Source: UBA8752 sp040261275
GTDB taxonomy: Bacteria; Bacteroidota; Bacteroidia; Flavobacteriales_D; Sanyastnellaceae
DNA length: 64,000 nt
NCBI GenBank assembly: GCA_040261275.1
Contig: JBDQOI010000011.1
Coordinates: 8,512-72,511, forward strand
Reading direction: 5' to 3'
Numbering within the stretch: position 1 is the stretch's first letter; the number at the start of each line of letters is the position of its first letter. The notes under the pieces are model-generated. The model saw only the letters and a list, made by a program, of their open reading frames with translations, was not told the origin of the DNA and did not search any database. Below are positions 15,554-23,352 of this stretch, piece by piece. The translations under genes were made by a program, and so were the position numbers.

Positions 15554-16651
15554 ATGGCCACCCCACGACGCGCCCTCATCACCGGCATCACCGGTCAAGA
15601 CGGCGCCTACCTGACTGAATTGCTCCTTTCCAAAGGTTACGAGGTGCACGGCATCAAGCGGCGGGCGTCGCTGTTCAACACAGACCGCATCGACCACCTG
15701 TATCAGGACCCCCACGATCAGAATGTCCGGCTCAAGCTGCACTACGGCGACCTGACGGACTCCACCAACCTCATCCGCATCGTCCAGGAGGTCAAGCCGC
15801 ACGAGATCTACAACCTCGCGGCCATGAGCCACGTCAAGGTAAGCTTCGATACGCCGGAGTACACCGCCAATGCCGATGGCGTGGGCACCCTTCGCTTGCT
15901 CGAAGCCATCCGCATCCTCGGCATGGAACAAAACGTGCGGTTCTACCAAGCCTCGACCTCCGAGTTGTACGGGCTGGTACAGGACGTACCGCAGAGCGAA
16001 ACAACACCGTTCTACCCGCGCAGTCCCTACGGTGTGGCCAAGCTGTACAGCTTCTGGATTGTCAAGAACTACCGAGAAGCATACGGCATCCATGCCTCCA
16101 ACGGCATCCTCTTCAATCACGAGAGTCCGGTGCGCGGTGAAACCTTTGTGACCCGCAAGATCACGCGGGCGGTGGCCAAGATTTCACTGGGGCTGCAGGA
16201 CAGCCTGCACCTCGGCAACCTCGACGCCAAGCGCGACTGGGGGCACGCCAAGGATTACGTGGAGGGCATGTGGCGCATGCTGCAGCAGGACCACGCGGAC
16301 GATTACGTCCTCGCCACCGGACATACGGTGACCATCCGTTCCTTCGTGGACATGGCCTTCAGCGAGGTGGGCATGGAACTCGAGTGGCAAGGCGAGGGTG
16401 TAGAGGAAAAAGGCATCGACAAGGCGACGGGCAAGACGCTCGTTTCCGTGGATCCGCGCTACTTCCGCCCCACGGAAGTGGACCTGCTCGTGGGCGATGC
16501 CACCAAGGCCAAGGAAAAGCTGGATTGGACGCCCACGCACAGTTTGGGAGAGCTCTGCGCCGAGATGGTCGCCTCCGATGTCGCCCTCTTCAAGCGCGAC
16601 AAGTACCTGCTCGACGGCGGGCACGACATCCTGAACCAGCACGAGGCTTAA
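15554..16651 (+). CDS. gmd: GDP-mannose 4,6-dehydratase
   Basis: This 365-residue short-chain dehydrogenase/reductase family enzyme converts GDP-mannose to GDP-4-keto-6-deoxymannose, the precursor of GDP-fucose and related sugars for surface glycans. Seen: the NADP-binding motif GITGQDGAYL (about 10-19), HYGDLTDSTNLIRI, NLAAMSHVKVSF, the active-site YGVAKLYSFWIVKNYREAYG with the YxxxK pair, and FNHESPVRGETFVTRKIT. Length and sequence are typical of Gmd. A TTG two codons upstream is possible, but the ATG at 15554 is preferred. No fucose synthase gene is adjacent. The gene is convergent with the helicase gene, with 46 bases between them and no clear terminator. Confidence 0.96.
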   Translation: MATPRRALITGITGQDGAYLTELLLSKGYEVHGIKRRASLFNTDRIDHLYQDPHDQNVRLKLHYGDLTDSTNLIRIVQEVKPHEIYNLAAMSHVKVSFDTPEYTANADGVGTLRLLEAIRILGMEQNVRFYQASTSELYGLVQDVPQSETTPFYPRSPYGVAKLYSFWIVKNYREAYGIHASNGILFNHESPVRGETFVTRKITRAVAKISLGLQDSLHLGNLDAKRDWGHAKDYVEGMWRMLQQDHADDYVLATGHTVTIRSFVDMAFSEVGMELEWQGEGVEEKGIDKATGKTLVSVDPRYFRPTEVDLLVGDATKAKEKLDWTPTHSLGELCAEMVASDVALFKRDKYLLDGGHDILNQHEA

Positions 16652-16697
16652 ACCGGCCCCAGACGAGGCGGGAACGGACAGCCGAAAGGAAACCGCT

Positions 16698-19600
16698 CTA
16701 CTGTGCGGTCACCTCAACGAGGTTGTCTTCCTTCAGATAGTAGAGGTAGCCCCTGACGGGCGGGCCATCCGCGCGTTGCAGAGACTGCATGTAGCCCCGC
16801 ACCTGCTTGACGTATTCGCCGTGCTGGCCGGGATCCGCTTCTTCACCCGTCTTGAAATCGAGCACGTCGATGCGATCACCAAAGTCCACGACCCGATCCG
16901 GACGCAGCACCTTTCCACTCGGCGCCAGAACATCACGCTCGATGTAAACGCGCCCCGAGCCGTCGAACCAAGGCGCCACAGCAGGAGAGTCCAGGACCCC
17001 CTGCACCGCCTTCACGACCTCGTCCCAATCCTCCCGGGCGCATCGCATCCAGGGCCAGCTTCGCTTCAGCACGCGCTCCGCATCCGCTGTGGTGCGAATG
17101 GTCGCCAGCACCCCGTGCACGGTGTTGCCAAATTCCTGGGGCGTCATCCGCCCGAGGACCGGCAGGAAGCGGTCGTCCCGTCGACCGGTCAACACATCGT
17201 CCGAGATGCCGTGGAAGACAAAGCCCTCAATGGCATGGGTTTCCGCATCGTCCTGGTTGTCCGCAACCACGAGGGGGCGCGCCGCATCGAGCGCACCGGT
17301 CATCCACGGAGCCGCAGTGAGGTCACACCCGAAAGCATCTTCCACACCGCGGGCCACCATCCGACCGACTTGGCCGGGCAGGTCCTCCTTTCGCCACTCC
17401 CGCTTCTCCACGTCTATGACGATGTGGAGCCGGACCTCGGCACGCGTGGTGCAGACATAGGCCACGTTGGTATTGTCAAAGCGTTGGCGGGCGTGCTCCA
17501 TCTCCCACACATCGTGGGCCGCCGTCTCATTCAATGCGGCTTGGGGCACGACCACCCCGGGCACCCCATACGTCTCGACATCAAGGCGTGCCGGCATCAA
17601 AACGTCCGACTTGTGGATGTCACTGTCGCCAAACCGCGTAATGACCACCGGATACTGCAGCCCCTTGCTCTTGTGCACGGTCAGGATGCGAACCGCGTCC
17701 GGCCCGGGCAGCACCCGGATGGACTGCTCGGAACCCTTCCGGTACCAGTGTGCGAGGAACCCCCCGATCCCATGGTCCATGGCAGCCCGTTCGGAAGTCT
17801 GTTCCATCAGCGCCTCGGCGTGGGCGGGATAGCGCATGTCCAGATTCAACGCGCGCAGCATGCGACCTACGCATTCCGAAAGCGGCAGGGCAGACAAGGC
17901 AGCACGATCGAAGGAGGGGACCAGTGATTTTACAATGCCTTCTTTATCCAAGACAGCATAACGGCCTTCGGTCCCATTCTTTCGCGTGTAGGTCTCCCAC
18001 TTGTGATGACGCGACAAAAGGGACGCTTCATCCCAAGGACGACCGGCTTCCACCTCCAGCGCGCCCCAGGCTTGGACGAATTTCAACACGGGAGCCGGCG
18101 GCTCAGGGTCCACGAGCCATTCGAGCAGGTGCACCACCGACAGCGCCGCGGGGTGTCGCCCCAAGGCCAAGCTTTCATCGGTAAAAGGAATGATGCGAGG
18201 GGTACAACCCAGCAAATACTCAGCCAGCCGCTTGGCCTCCTTATTGGTCCGGACAAGGAGGGCGATGTCGCCCGGAGCAAATCCATCGTCCATCGCCTGT
18301 CGGATGCGTTGCTCCATCCAGAGGCAGACGGCTTCAAACCTCTCATCGACCGTGGGCGCGTCGATCACCTCAACCTCCACCGCGCCGGGAAATTCCTTTC
18401 GCGGATGCTGCTCCTGGCCCGTGTAGACCGAGTCCAGCCCTGCACCCAGCCCCGATGCCAATGCGGCATACAAAGCATTATTGAAGCCTACAATCTCCGG
18501 AGCACTGCGCCAATTGTCCAAGATGGGCTCGTCATCGAACGCTTCCCTCATCTGGACGGAGGCGTCCTGCAGGGACGGGGGCAAGCCGTTCGGATCATCC
18601 GACACCAGGTCAGGCAAAGACAACAGCTGACGGTGGTCCCCATTGCGCCAGCGGTAAATCGCCTGCTTGGCGTCGCCCACCACCAGCGACAAATGACCCT
18701 GGGCCAGCGACTCCCCAACCGCCACAGCCAGGTTGTGCCACTGTGTCACCGACGTGTCCTGGAACTCATCGATGAAAATGTGGTCATACCGCTCCCCGGT
18801 CCGTTCGAAGATGAAGGGCGCCGGGTTCTCTGCCACCACTTGGGAAATCATGGCATTCAATCCCCCCAGCGTTCGCACGTTTTCCTCCTGTTGCACAGCC
18901 CGACTCGCCTCTCGCAGAGCGGTGAGTGTGCCGATGAGCGGCAATCGATCGGACAACATCCGCCGCGTTCGATAATCCCGTCCGGCTTCACATTTGGCTT
19001 GCTGCTCCTCCAGTGCCGCCACCTCCGCCAAGCGATCGTGGAAGGGGGCAATCGCCGCGGCACCCGCGGCATCCGATTTCTTGGCCCATTGACCTTCTTC
19101 CAATCCCGTCTGAAGGGTGGACCCCCGAACCTCCGCCTTGCCGGCCACGATGCTCGGAAGCCAATTTTGGGTCACCCACTTCCGGGAAAAAGTCTCATGC
19201 AATCCTGCCGAATCCAGGTCGGCATTCAGCGAACGGGCCGCTTTTCGCAATTCCGATCTGCGCTGCCACACCTCCTTGCGCATGCGGTTCTGCACCTCCA
19301 GAAACTGCCCTGGCGACCAACCGGTGAAGGCCTGCAACAACGGTTGCATCTGCTCCTGCTCGATGGCTTTTCCAATGTCGATGAGCTGCCTCCTCACCTT
19401 GGCATCGCGGTCATCCTCTACCGCCTGCTCCACAAAGCGGCCGAGCAACTCCGTCAATTCCACGTCGTGACCCATCTGGTCCAGGACCCGGTCCACGGCC
19501 GACTCCAAAAGACGGGATGTATCCAGTTCAATGGAAAAGTCGTGCTCCAATTGCAAATCCGTGGCGAAACCGCGAACCAACCCCCCGACGAACTTATCGA

Positions 19601-19970
19601 GGGTCATGATGGACAGTTCTCCATAGTGACGGTGCAGGGTAAGCCTCAATTGACGCGCCCGATCAGCCAGAATGGCGTCATCCAAACCCGTCGCCCGGCG
19701 CAAGCCCGGCGCGTGAGGACTTGCGTCAAAATCAGCTGCCAAGGTGTCCAGTTCCGAGACCACCCTGTCCTTCATCTCCTGCGCCGCCTTGTTGGTAAAG
19801 GTCAATGCCAGGATGCGCCGAAACCGCAAGGGATCCCTGGACCCGAGACAGCATGCCAGGTAGGCCTCCACCAAGCGGAACGTCTTGCCGCTTCCCGCAG
19901 AAGCCCGCATTACGCGGAAGCCCCCGCGAACTTCGCCGGTCTCCTGCACGGTATTTGCCTCTCCTCCCAT
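16698..19970 (-). CDS. AddA/RecB-like UvrD helicase with C-terminal nuclease
   Basis: A 1090-residue superfamily 1 helicase-nuclease. Motifs: Walker A ASAGSGKT (23-30), Ia LALTFTNKAAQEMKDRV, Walker B DHIFIDEFQDTSVTQW, motif III VVGDAKQAIYRWRNGD, motif V ILTVHKSKGLQYPVVI and motif VI region YVCTTRAEVRLHI. The C-terminal PD-(D/E)XK nuclease has RPDRVVDFGDRIDVLDFKTG with D1038 and K1040. It should act with the AddB-like protein encoded at 31908-34727 in double-strand break resection. The open frame continues to 20816, but that part overlaps the divergent MbnP gene; the ATG at 19970 (MGGEANTVQ) places Walker A at the usual distance. The two subunit genes are 12 kb apart and on opposite strands. 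Confidence 0.9.
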   Translation of the reverse strand: MGGEANTVQETGEVRGGFRVMRASAGSGKTFRLVEAYLACCLGSRDPLRFRRILALTFTNKAAQEMKDRVVSELDTLAADFDASPHAPGLRRATGLDDAILADRARQLRLTLHRHYGELSIMTLDKFVGGLVRGFATDLQLEHDFSIELDTSRLLESAVDRVLDQMGHDVELTELLGRFVEQAVEDDRDAKVRRQLIDIGKAIEQEQMQPLLQAFTGWSPGQFLEVQNRMRKEVWQRRSELRKAARSLNADLDSAGLHETFSRKWVTQNWLPSIVAGKAEVRGSTLQTGLEEGQWAKKSDAAGAAAIAPFHDRLAEVAALEEQQAKCEAGRDYRTRRMLSDRLPLIGTLTALREASRAVQQEENVRTLGGLNAMISQVVAENPAPFIFERTGERYDHIFIDEFQDTSVTQWHNLAVAVGESLAQGHLSLVVGDAKQAIYRWRNGDHRQLLSLPDLVSDDPNGLPPSLQDASVQMREAFDDEPILDNWRSAPEIVGFNNALYAALASGLGAGLDSVYTGQEQHPRKEFPGAVEVEVIDAPTVDERFEAVCLWMEQRIRQAMDDGFAPGDIALLVRTNKEAKRLAEYLLGCTPRIIPFTDESLALGRHPAALSVVHLLEWLVDPEPPAPVLKFVQAWGALEVEAGRPWDEASLLSRHHKWETYTRKNGTEGRYAVLDKEGIVKSLVPSFDRAALSALPLSECVGRMLRALNLDMRYPAHAEALMEQTSERAAMDHGIGGFLAHWYRKGSEQSIRVLPGPDAVRILTVHKSKGLQYPVVITRFGDSDIHKSDVLMPARLDVETYGVPGVVVPQAALNETAAHDVWEMEHARQRFDNTNVAYVCTTRAEVRLHIVIDVEKREWRKEDLPGQVGRMVARGVEDAFGCDLTAAPWMTGALDAARPLVVADNQDDAETHAIEGFVFHGISDDVLTGRRDDRFLPVLGRMTPQEFGNTVHGVLATIRTTADAERVLKRSWPWMRCAREDWDEVVKAVQGVLDSPAVAPWFDGSGRVYIERDVLAPSGKVLRPDRVVDFGDRIDVLDFKTGEEADPGQHGEYVKQVRGYMQSLQRADGPPVRGYLYYLKEDNLVEVTAQ

Positions 19971-20084
19971 GGCCACCAAGTTCGCCCCTCGACTCGCGCT
20001 CCCCAAGCCCCTTACCCACCTTTCCGTGGAAGAATTGCAACCCGAAGGTGCACTTGGTCGTTCCAACGGTAGGAAATTCACGAC

Positions 20085-20849
20085 ATGATCCTGAATCGCA
20101 CCATCGCACCGGTCTTGATTGCGGCATTCGGCAGCCTCCTGCTCGTCGCGGGATGCAAGCCCGAGCCCATGCACGGCGGGCCTGGCACCCTCACCCTCAA
20201 CGCGGAATTCCGTTTTGGCGGAGATTCCGTCCTCGTCGGCAAAACGGCCGTTGACGCCGCCGAAAACCACCTGCGGTTGGAAACATTCTCGATCTACCTC
20301 GGTGCGATTGAGCTGCTCAATGACACGGGTGCCGTCCGACTGTCCGATGCCGAACGGTGGGACGCCGGGGCTCCCAATCGCTGGGAGTACGTCGTCGAAC
20401 CAGGGACCTACAGCGGATTCCGTTTGCATCTTGGCGTACCGGCAGAGTTCAATACCGATACCGATCCGACCATCTGGCCCAATAACCACCCCCTCGGGGT
20501 AACCGGCAGCGCCGGAATGTTTTGGAGCTGGAATACGGGCTACATCTTCAGCAAATTCGACGGCAAAGCCGACACCACCGGTGCCGAATCCTTCACCCAT
20601 CCCTATGCCTTCCACATCGGCGGGGACGACCAACTCCTCGAGGTCCGATACAACGAGCCTTGGACGGTCGCTGAATGCTCCTTCCACACCTTTGATCTCG
20701 AAGCTGACATCCTCGATTTCCTGGTCAATGGCAACGACACCATCGACGTCCGGGACGATCACATCACCCATACGGGTGACAATCCCGCCCTCGCGCAGCG
20801 CTACGTCGCCGCCCAACAGCAGGCCGTGACCCTGAGAAAGCAGGAATGA
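20085..20849 (+). CDS. MbnP-family copper-binding lipoprotein
   Basis: A 254-residue protein with a lipoprotein signal ending VAGC (lipidated C24). The body matches MbnP: LTLNAEFRFGGDSV, LRLETFSIYLGAIEL, LSDAERWD, YSGFRLHLGVP and, most tellingly, GMFWSWNTGYIFSKFDG (W147, W149), followed by a His-containing strand (H172, H177). In characterised members, a partner di-heme enzyme MbnH oxidises a Trp to kynurenine and MbnP then binds copper. The gene immediately downstream is such an enzyme, so the pair is complete. No methanobactin biosynthesis genes are visible. The partner starts 25 bases later. Sequence cannot show which Trp is modified. Confidence 0.85.
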   Translation: MILNRTIAPVLIAAFGSLLLVAGCKPEPMHGGPGTLTLNAEFRFGGDSVLVGKTAVDAAENHLRLETFSIYLGAIELLNDTGAVRLSDAERWDAGAPNRWEYVVEPGTYSGFRLHLGVPAEFNTDTDPTIWPNNHPLGVTGSAGMFWSWNTGYIFSKFDGKADTTGAESFTHPYAFHIGGDDQLLEVRYNEPWTVAECSFHTFDLEADILDFLVNGNDTIDVRDDHITHTGDNPALAQRYVAAQQQAVTLRKQE

Positions 20850-20861
20850 TGCTCACCGGCC

Positions 20862-20869
20862 TAATTTGG
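20862..20869 (+). promoter_or_regulatory. TAATTTGG element immediately before the MbnH gene
   Basis: TAATTTGG lies five bases before the ATG at 20875, in the 25-base gap after MbnP. It resembles TAnnTTTG with one missing T. It might allow separate MbnH transcription or be chance; the two genes are probably co-transcribed in any case. Confidence 0.25.
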
Positions 20870-20874
20870 TGCTG

Positions 20875-22002
20875 ATGGAACGCACGCGGCATCGGACCTA
20901 CCTCCAAACCACTTGCACCCTTGCAGGTTGCGCGGTGGCCGTGTTGGCTTTCTTGGCCGGGTGCAAACCCGACCCTGCCACCGAATGCAAGACCCCACCT
21001 GGAACCACACCGTACGAAATTGACATTCCGCCGTTTTTTCCACCTATGGACATTCCACCGGAAAACCCGATGACGGTGGAGGGTGTGGAATTGGGACGTC
21101 TGCTTTTCTGGGAAAAAGGGCTGAGCTCCGACAGCAGCATGAGTTGCGGTTCCTGCCACCTGCCGAGCTTCTCCTTTTCAGATCCGAATGCGGTATCCAC
21201 CGGCGTCACGGGCGCCCAGGGCACCCGCAATGCCATGGCCCTCATCAATATGGGATGGACCCAGCATTTCTTCTGGGACGGACGCGCCGCAACGCTGGAG
21301 GAGCAGATCCTGGATCCCGTTCCCCATCCCGACGAGATGAACCTGCCTTGGGACGAGGCAGTGGCCCGATTGGCGGCTGATCCGGACTATGCTGAACGCT
21401 TCTCCGCTGCCTTTGGGGAAGAGGGGCTCAACGCCTCCACGACCACCAAGGCCATCGCCCAGTTCCTGCGCACGATGATTTCCGCGGACAGCAAATTCGA
21501 CCGCTGGCGCAGGGGCGAGATTCAACTCACCGAACAGGAATTCATGGGCTACGAGATCTTCAACCGCGAGGGAGGAGATCCGGAGATTGTCACCGGCGGG
21601 CAATTCGGCGGCGATTGCTTCCATTGCCATGGCGAGGCAGGCCTGCAGTTCTCCGACTACCTGTTCCACAACAACGGACTCGACGCGACTTTCGCCGCGG
21701 ACCCCGGATTGGCAGGCATCACCGGACAGGTCCTCGACAGCGGCCGTTTCCGCACGCCTACGCTGCGCAACGTAGCCTTATCGCCCCCCTATATGCACGA
21801 CGGCAGGTTCAACACCCTCGAAGAGGTAGTGGAGCACTACGATTCCGGCGGCCAGCCTTCGGCCACCATTGACCCTTTCATGAAGTACAGCTCCGGAGGT
21901 CTCATGCTGCAACCCCAGCAGAAGGAAGCGCTCATCGCTTTCCTGCATACCTTAACCGACACCGCGTTCGCCCACAATCCGGCCTTTGCGGATCCGCACT
22001 GA
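20875..22002 (+). CDS. MbnH/MauG-family di-heme cytochrome c peroxidase-like lipoprotein
   Basis: This 375-residue protein has a lipoprotein signal ending LAGC (C30). Two c-type heme sites are visible: CGSCH (91-95) and CFHCH (248-252). Family marks include LGRLLFWEKGLSSDSSMSC, RNAMALINMGWTQHFFWDGR, LEEQILDPVPHPDEM and TPTLRNVALSPPYMHDGRF near the C-terminus. These place it in the bacterial di-heme peroxidase superfamily. Its position directly after an MbnP gene identifies it as the likely MbnH, which modifies a Trp of MbnP. A TTG at 20866 could extend it by three residues. A simple hydrogen peroxide peroxidase is the main alternative, but the gene pairing argues against that. The next gene starts three bases after the stop. 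Confidence 0.85.
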   Translation: MERTRHRTYLQTTCTLAGCAVAVLAFLAGCKPDPATECKTPPGTTPYEIDIPPFFPPMDIPPENPMTVEGVELGRLLFWEKGLSSDSSMSCGSCHLPSFSFSDPNAVSTGVTGAQGTRNAMALINMGWTQHFFWDGRAATLEEQILDPVPHPDEMNLPWDEAVARLAADPDYAERFSAAFGEEGLNASTTTKAIAQFLRTMISADSKFDRWRRGEIQLTEQEFMGYEIFNREGGDPEIVTGGQFGGDCFHCHGEAGLQFSDYLFHNNGLDATFAADPGLAGITGQVLDSGRFRTPTLRNVALSPPYMHDGRFNTLEEVVEHYDSGGQPSATIDPFMKYSSGGLMLQPQQKEALIAFLHTLTDTAFAHNPAFADPH

Positions 22003-22005
22003 CCC

Positions 22006-23262
22006 ATGAACCTCCGCCGCTTCCTGCTCACGCTCGGACCCGGCATCCTCTTTGCGTCGACCGCCATCGGAACGAGCCACCTCGTGCAATCCACCCGGGC
22101 GGGCGCAGAATACGGCTTTGCCCTGCTCTGGGCCATCCTCGCCGCCAACATCGCCAAGTACCCCTTCTTTGAATTCGGCACGCGCTACGCCAACGCCACG
22201 GGCACCACCCTCATCGCCGGCTTCCGCACCTTCGGGAAGTGGGCTTCCTGGTCCTACCTCATCCTGACCGCCCTCACCTGCACCTTCGTCATGGGCGGCG
22301 TGGGCATCGTCACCGCCTCCTTCCTGGACCACCTCTTCGGCGTATCCCGGGCATTCGGAATCAATGCCACCCCCCATGTCGCCATCCTCACCTTCAGCGC
22401 CTGTGCCGGCATCCTCCTGATGGGGCGTTATGCCACCCTGGACCGCGTCATCAAAACCGTCAGCCTCGTCCTGCTCATCGGGACCATCGGCGCCACAGTG
22501 GGGGCCCTTCTGCACACACCCCTCCATGCGGTGCCACCGCCTCCGCAGGACTTCAGTCCGTGGACCGGCCGCGACTTCGTCTTCCTCATCGCCCTGCTCG
22601 GTTGGATGCCCACTGCCGTGGATTTGACCCCATGGGTCAGCATTTGGACACTGGAGCGGTACAGGCAAACCGGATTCACGCCCCGACTGAAAGAAGCCCT
22701 GCGCGAATTCAACCTCGGCTACTCTTTCTGCATCGGCCTGGCTGTTTGCTTCCTCCTGCTTGGCGCCCTGCTGCTGCGTACCCAAGACATGGCCCTTCCC
22801 AGTGGAACCGCCGCTTTCGCCGCCGGGGTCATCGGACTCTACACGGAGGTGCTCGGGAGCTGGAGTACCCCGTTTGTGGGATCTGCGGCTTTCGCCGCCA
22901 TGTTTGGCACCTGCATCGCCTGCCTGGACGGCTTTTCCCGCAGCTTTGGCCACGGCATTGCGGCCCTTCGCGATTCCCCGGTCCAAACGCGGCACGAACA
23001 CACCAGCCTCGTTCTCATCGCCATCGGCGCTCTCGTCCTCATCACCGCCTTTCCCTCGGACATCCGCACCCTACTGGACCTCGGCAACATCCTCAGTTTC
23101 TGCATTGCCCCACCCTTCGCACTGGCCATCCTCATCCTCGTCACCCGAGAAGCCTTTCCGGAAGAGGCACGACCCGGATGGGGCATGCGCATCACGGCCT
23201 GGCTCGGCCTCGCCTTCCTGCTCGGGTTGACCTTCCTTTTCCTCCGACACCTCCTTTCTTAA
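22006..23262 (+). CDS. NRAMP-superfamily permease, divergent metal site
   Basis: A 418-residue polytopic protein with about eleven hydrophobic segments. The overall pattern is NRAMP/LeuT-like: N-terminal GPGILFASTAIGTSHLVQ (about 11-28), AGAEYGFALLW, and a middle helix LLGWMPTAVDLTPWVSIW (about 198-215). Canonical NRAMP metal ligands (DPGN in helix 1, MPH in helix 6) are replaced by AIGTSH and MPTAVD, so the substrate may not be Mn or Fe. A clade with this pattern exists in Bacteroidota as I recall, without known substrate. The gene begins three bases after MbnH, suggesting co-transcription with the MbnP/MbnH pair. A copper or other metal link is inference from position. Confidence 0.78.
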   Translation: MNLRRFLLTLGPGILFASTAIGTSHLVQSTRAGAEYGFALLWAILAANIAKYPFFEFGTRYANATGTTLIAGFRTFGKWASWSYLILTALTCTFVMGGVGIVTASFLDHLFGVSRAFGINATPHVAILTFSACAGILLMGRYATLDRVIKTVSLVLLIGTIGATVGALLHTPLHAVPPPPQDFSPWTGRDFVFLIALLGWMPTAVDLTPWVSIWTLERYRQTGFTPRLKEALREFNLGYSFCIGLAVCFLLLGALLLRTQDMALPSGTAAFAAGVIGLYTEVLGSWSTPFVGSAAFAAMFGTCIACLDGFSRSFGHGIAALRDSPVQTRHEHTSLVLIAIGALVLITAFPSDIRTLLDLGNILSFCIAPPFALAILILVTREAFPEEARPGWGMRITAWLGLAFLLGLTFLFLRHLLS

Positions 23263-23340
23263 ACGGCAGAGACAGGAATAGTGCGCAATCCGGGGTGGAC
23301 AAGTCCATGCGCACGCCCTCACACTGGCGGAAGCATCCGT

Positions 23341-23348
23341 TAATTTCC
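23341..23348 (+). promoter_or_regulatory. possible -7 element before the PKD-repeat gene
   Basis: TAATTTCC lies four bases before the ATG at 23353 in a 90-base gap. It fits TAnnTTTG with two mismatches. If used, the upstream ATG would be leaderless and the second in-frame ATG at 23404 would have a leader of roughly 45-50 bases. Confidence 0.2.
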
Positions 23349-23352
23349 TGAA

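Noticed and set aside
18003..20072. Plus-strand open frame of 689 codons antisense to the AddA-like gene
   Set aside because: The composition (Arg, Pro, His and Gln rich) is that of an antisense shadow in GC-rich DNA; the minus strand carries complete helicase motifs.
19971..20816. N-terminal extension of the AddA-like frame
   Set aside because: It overlaps the MbnP gene on the other strand and carries no helicase-related sequence.
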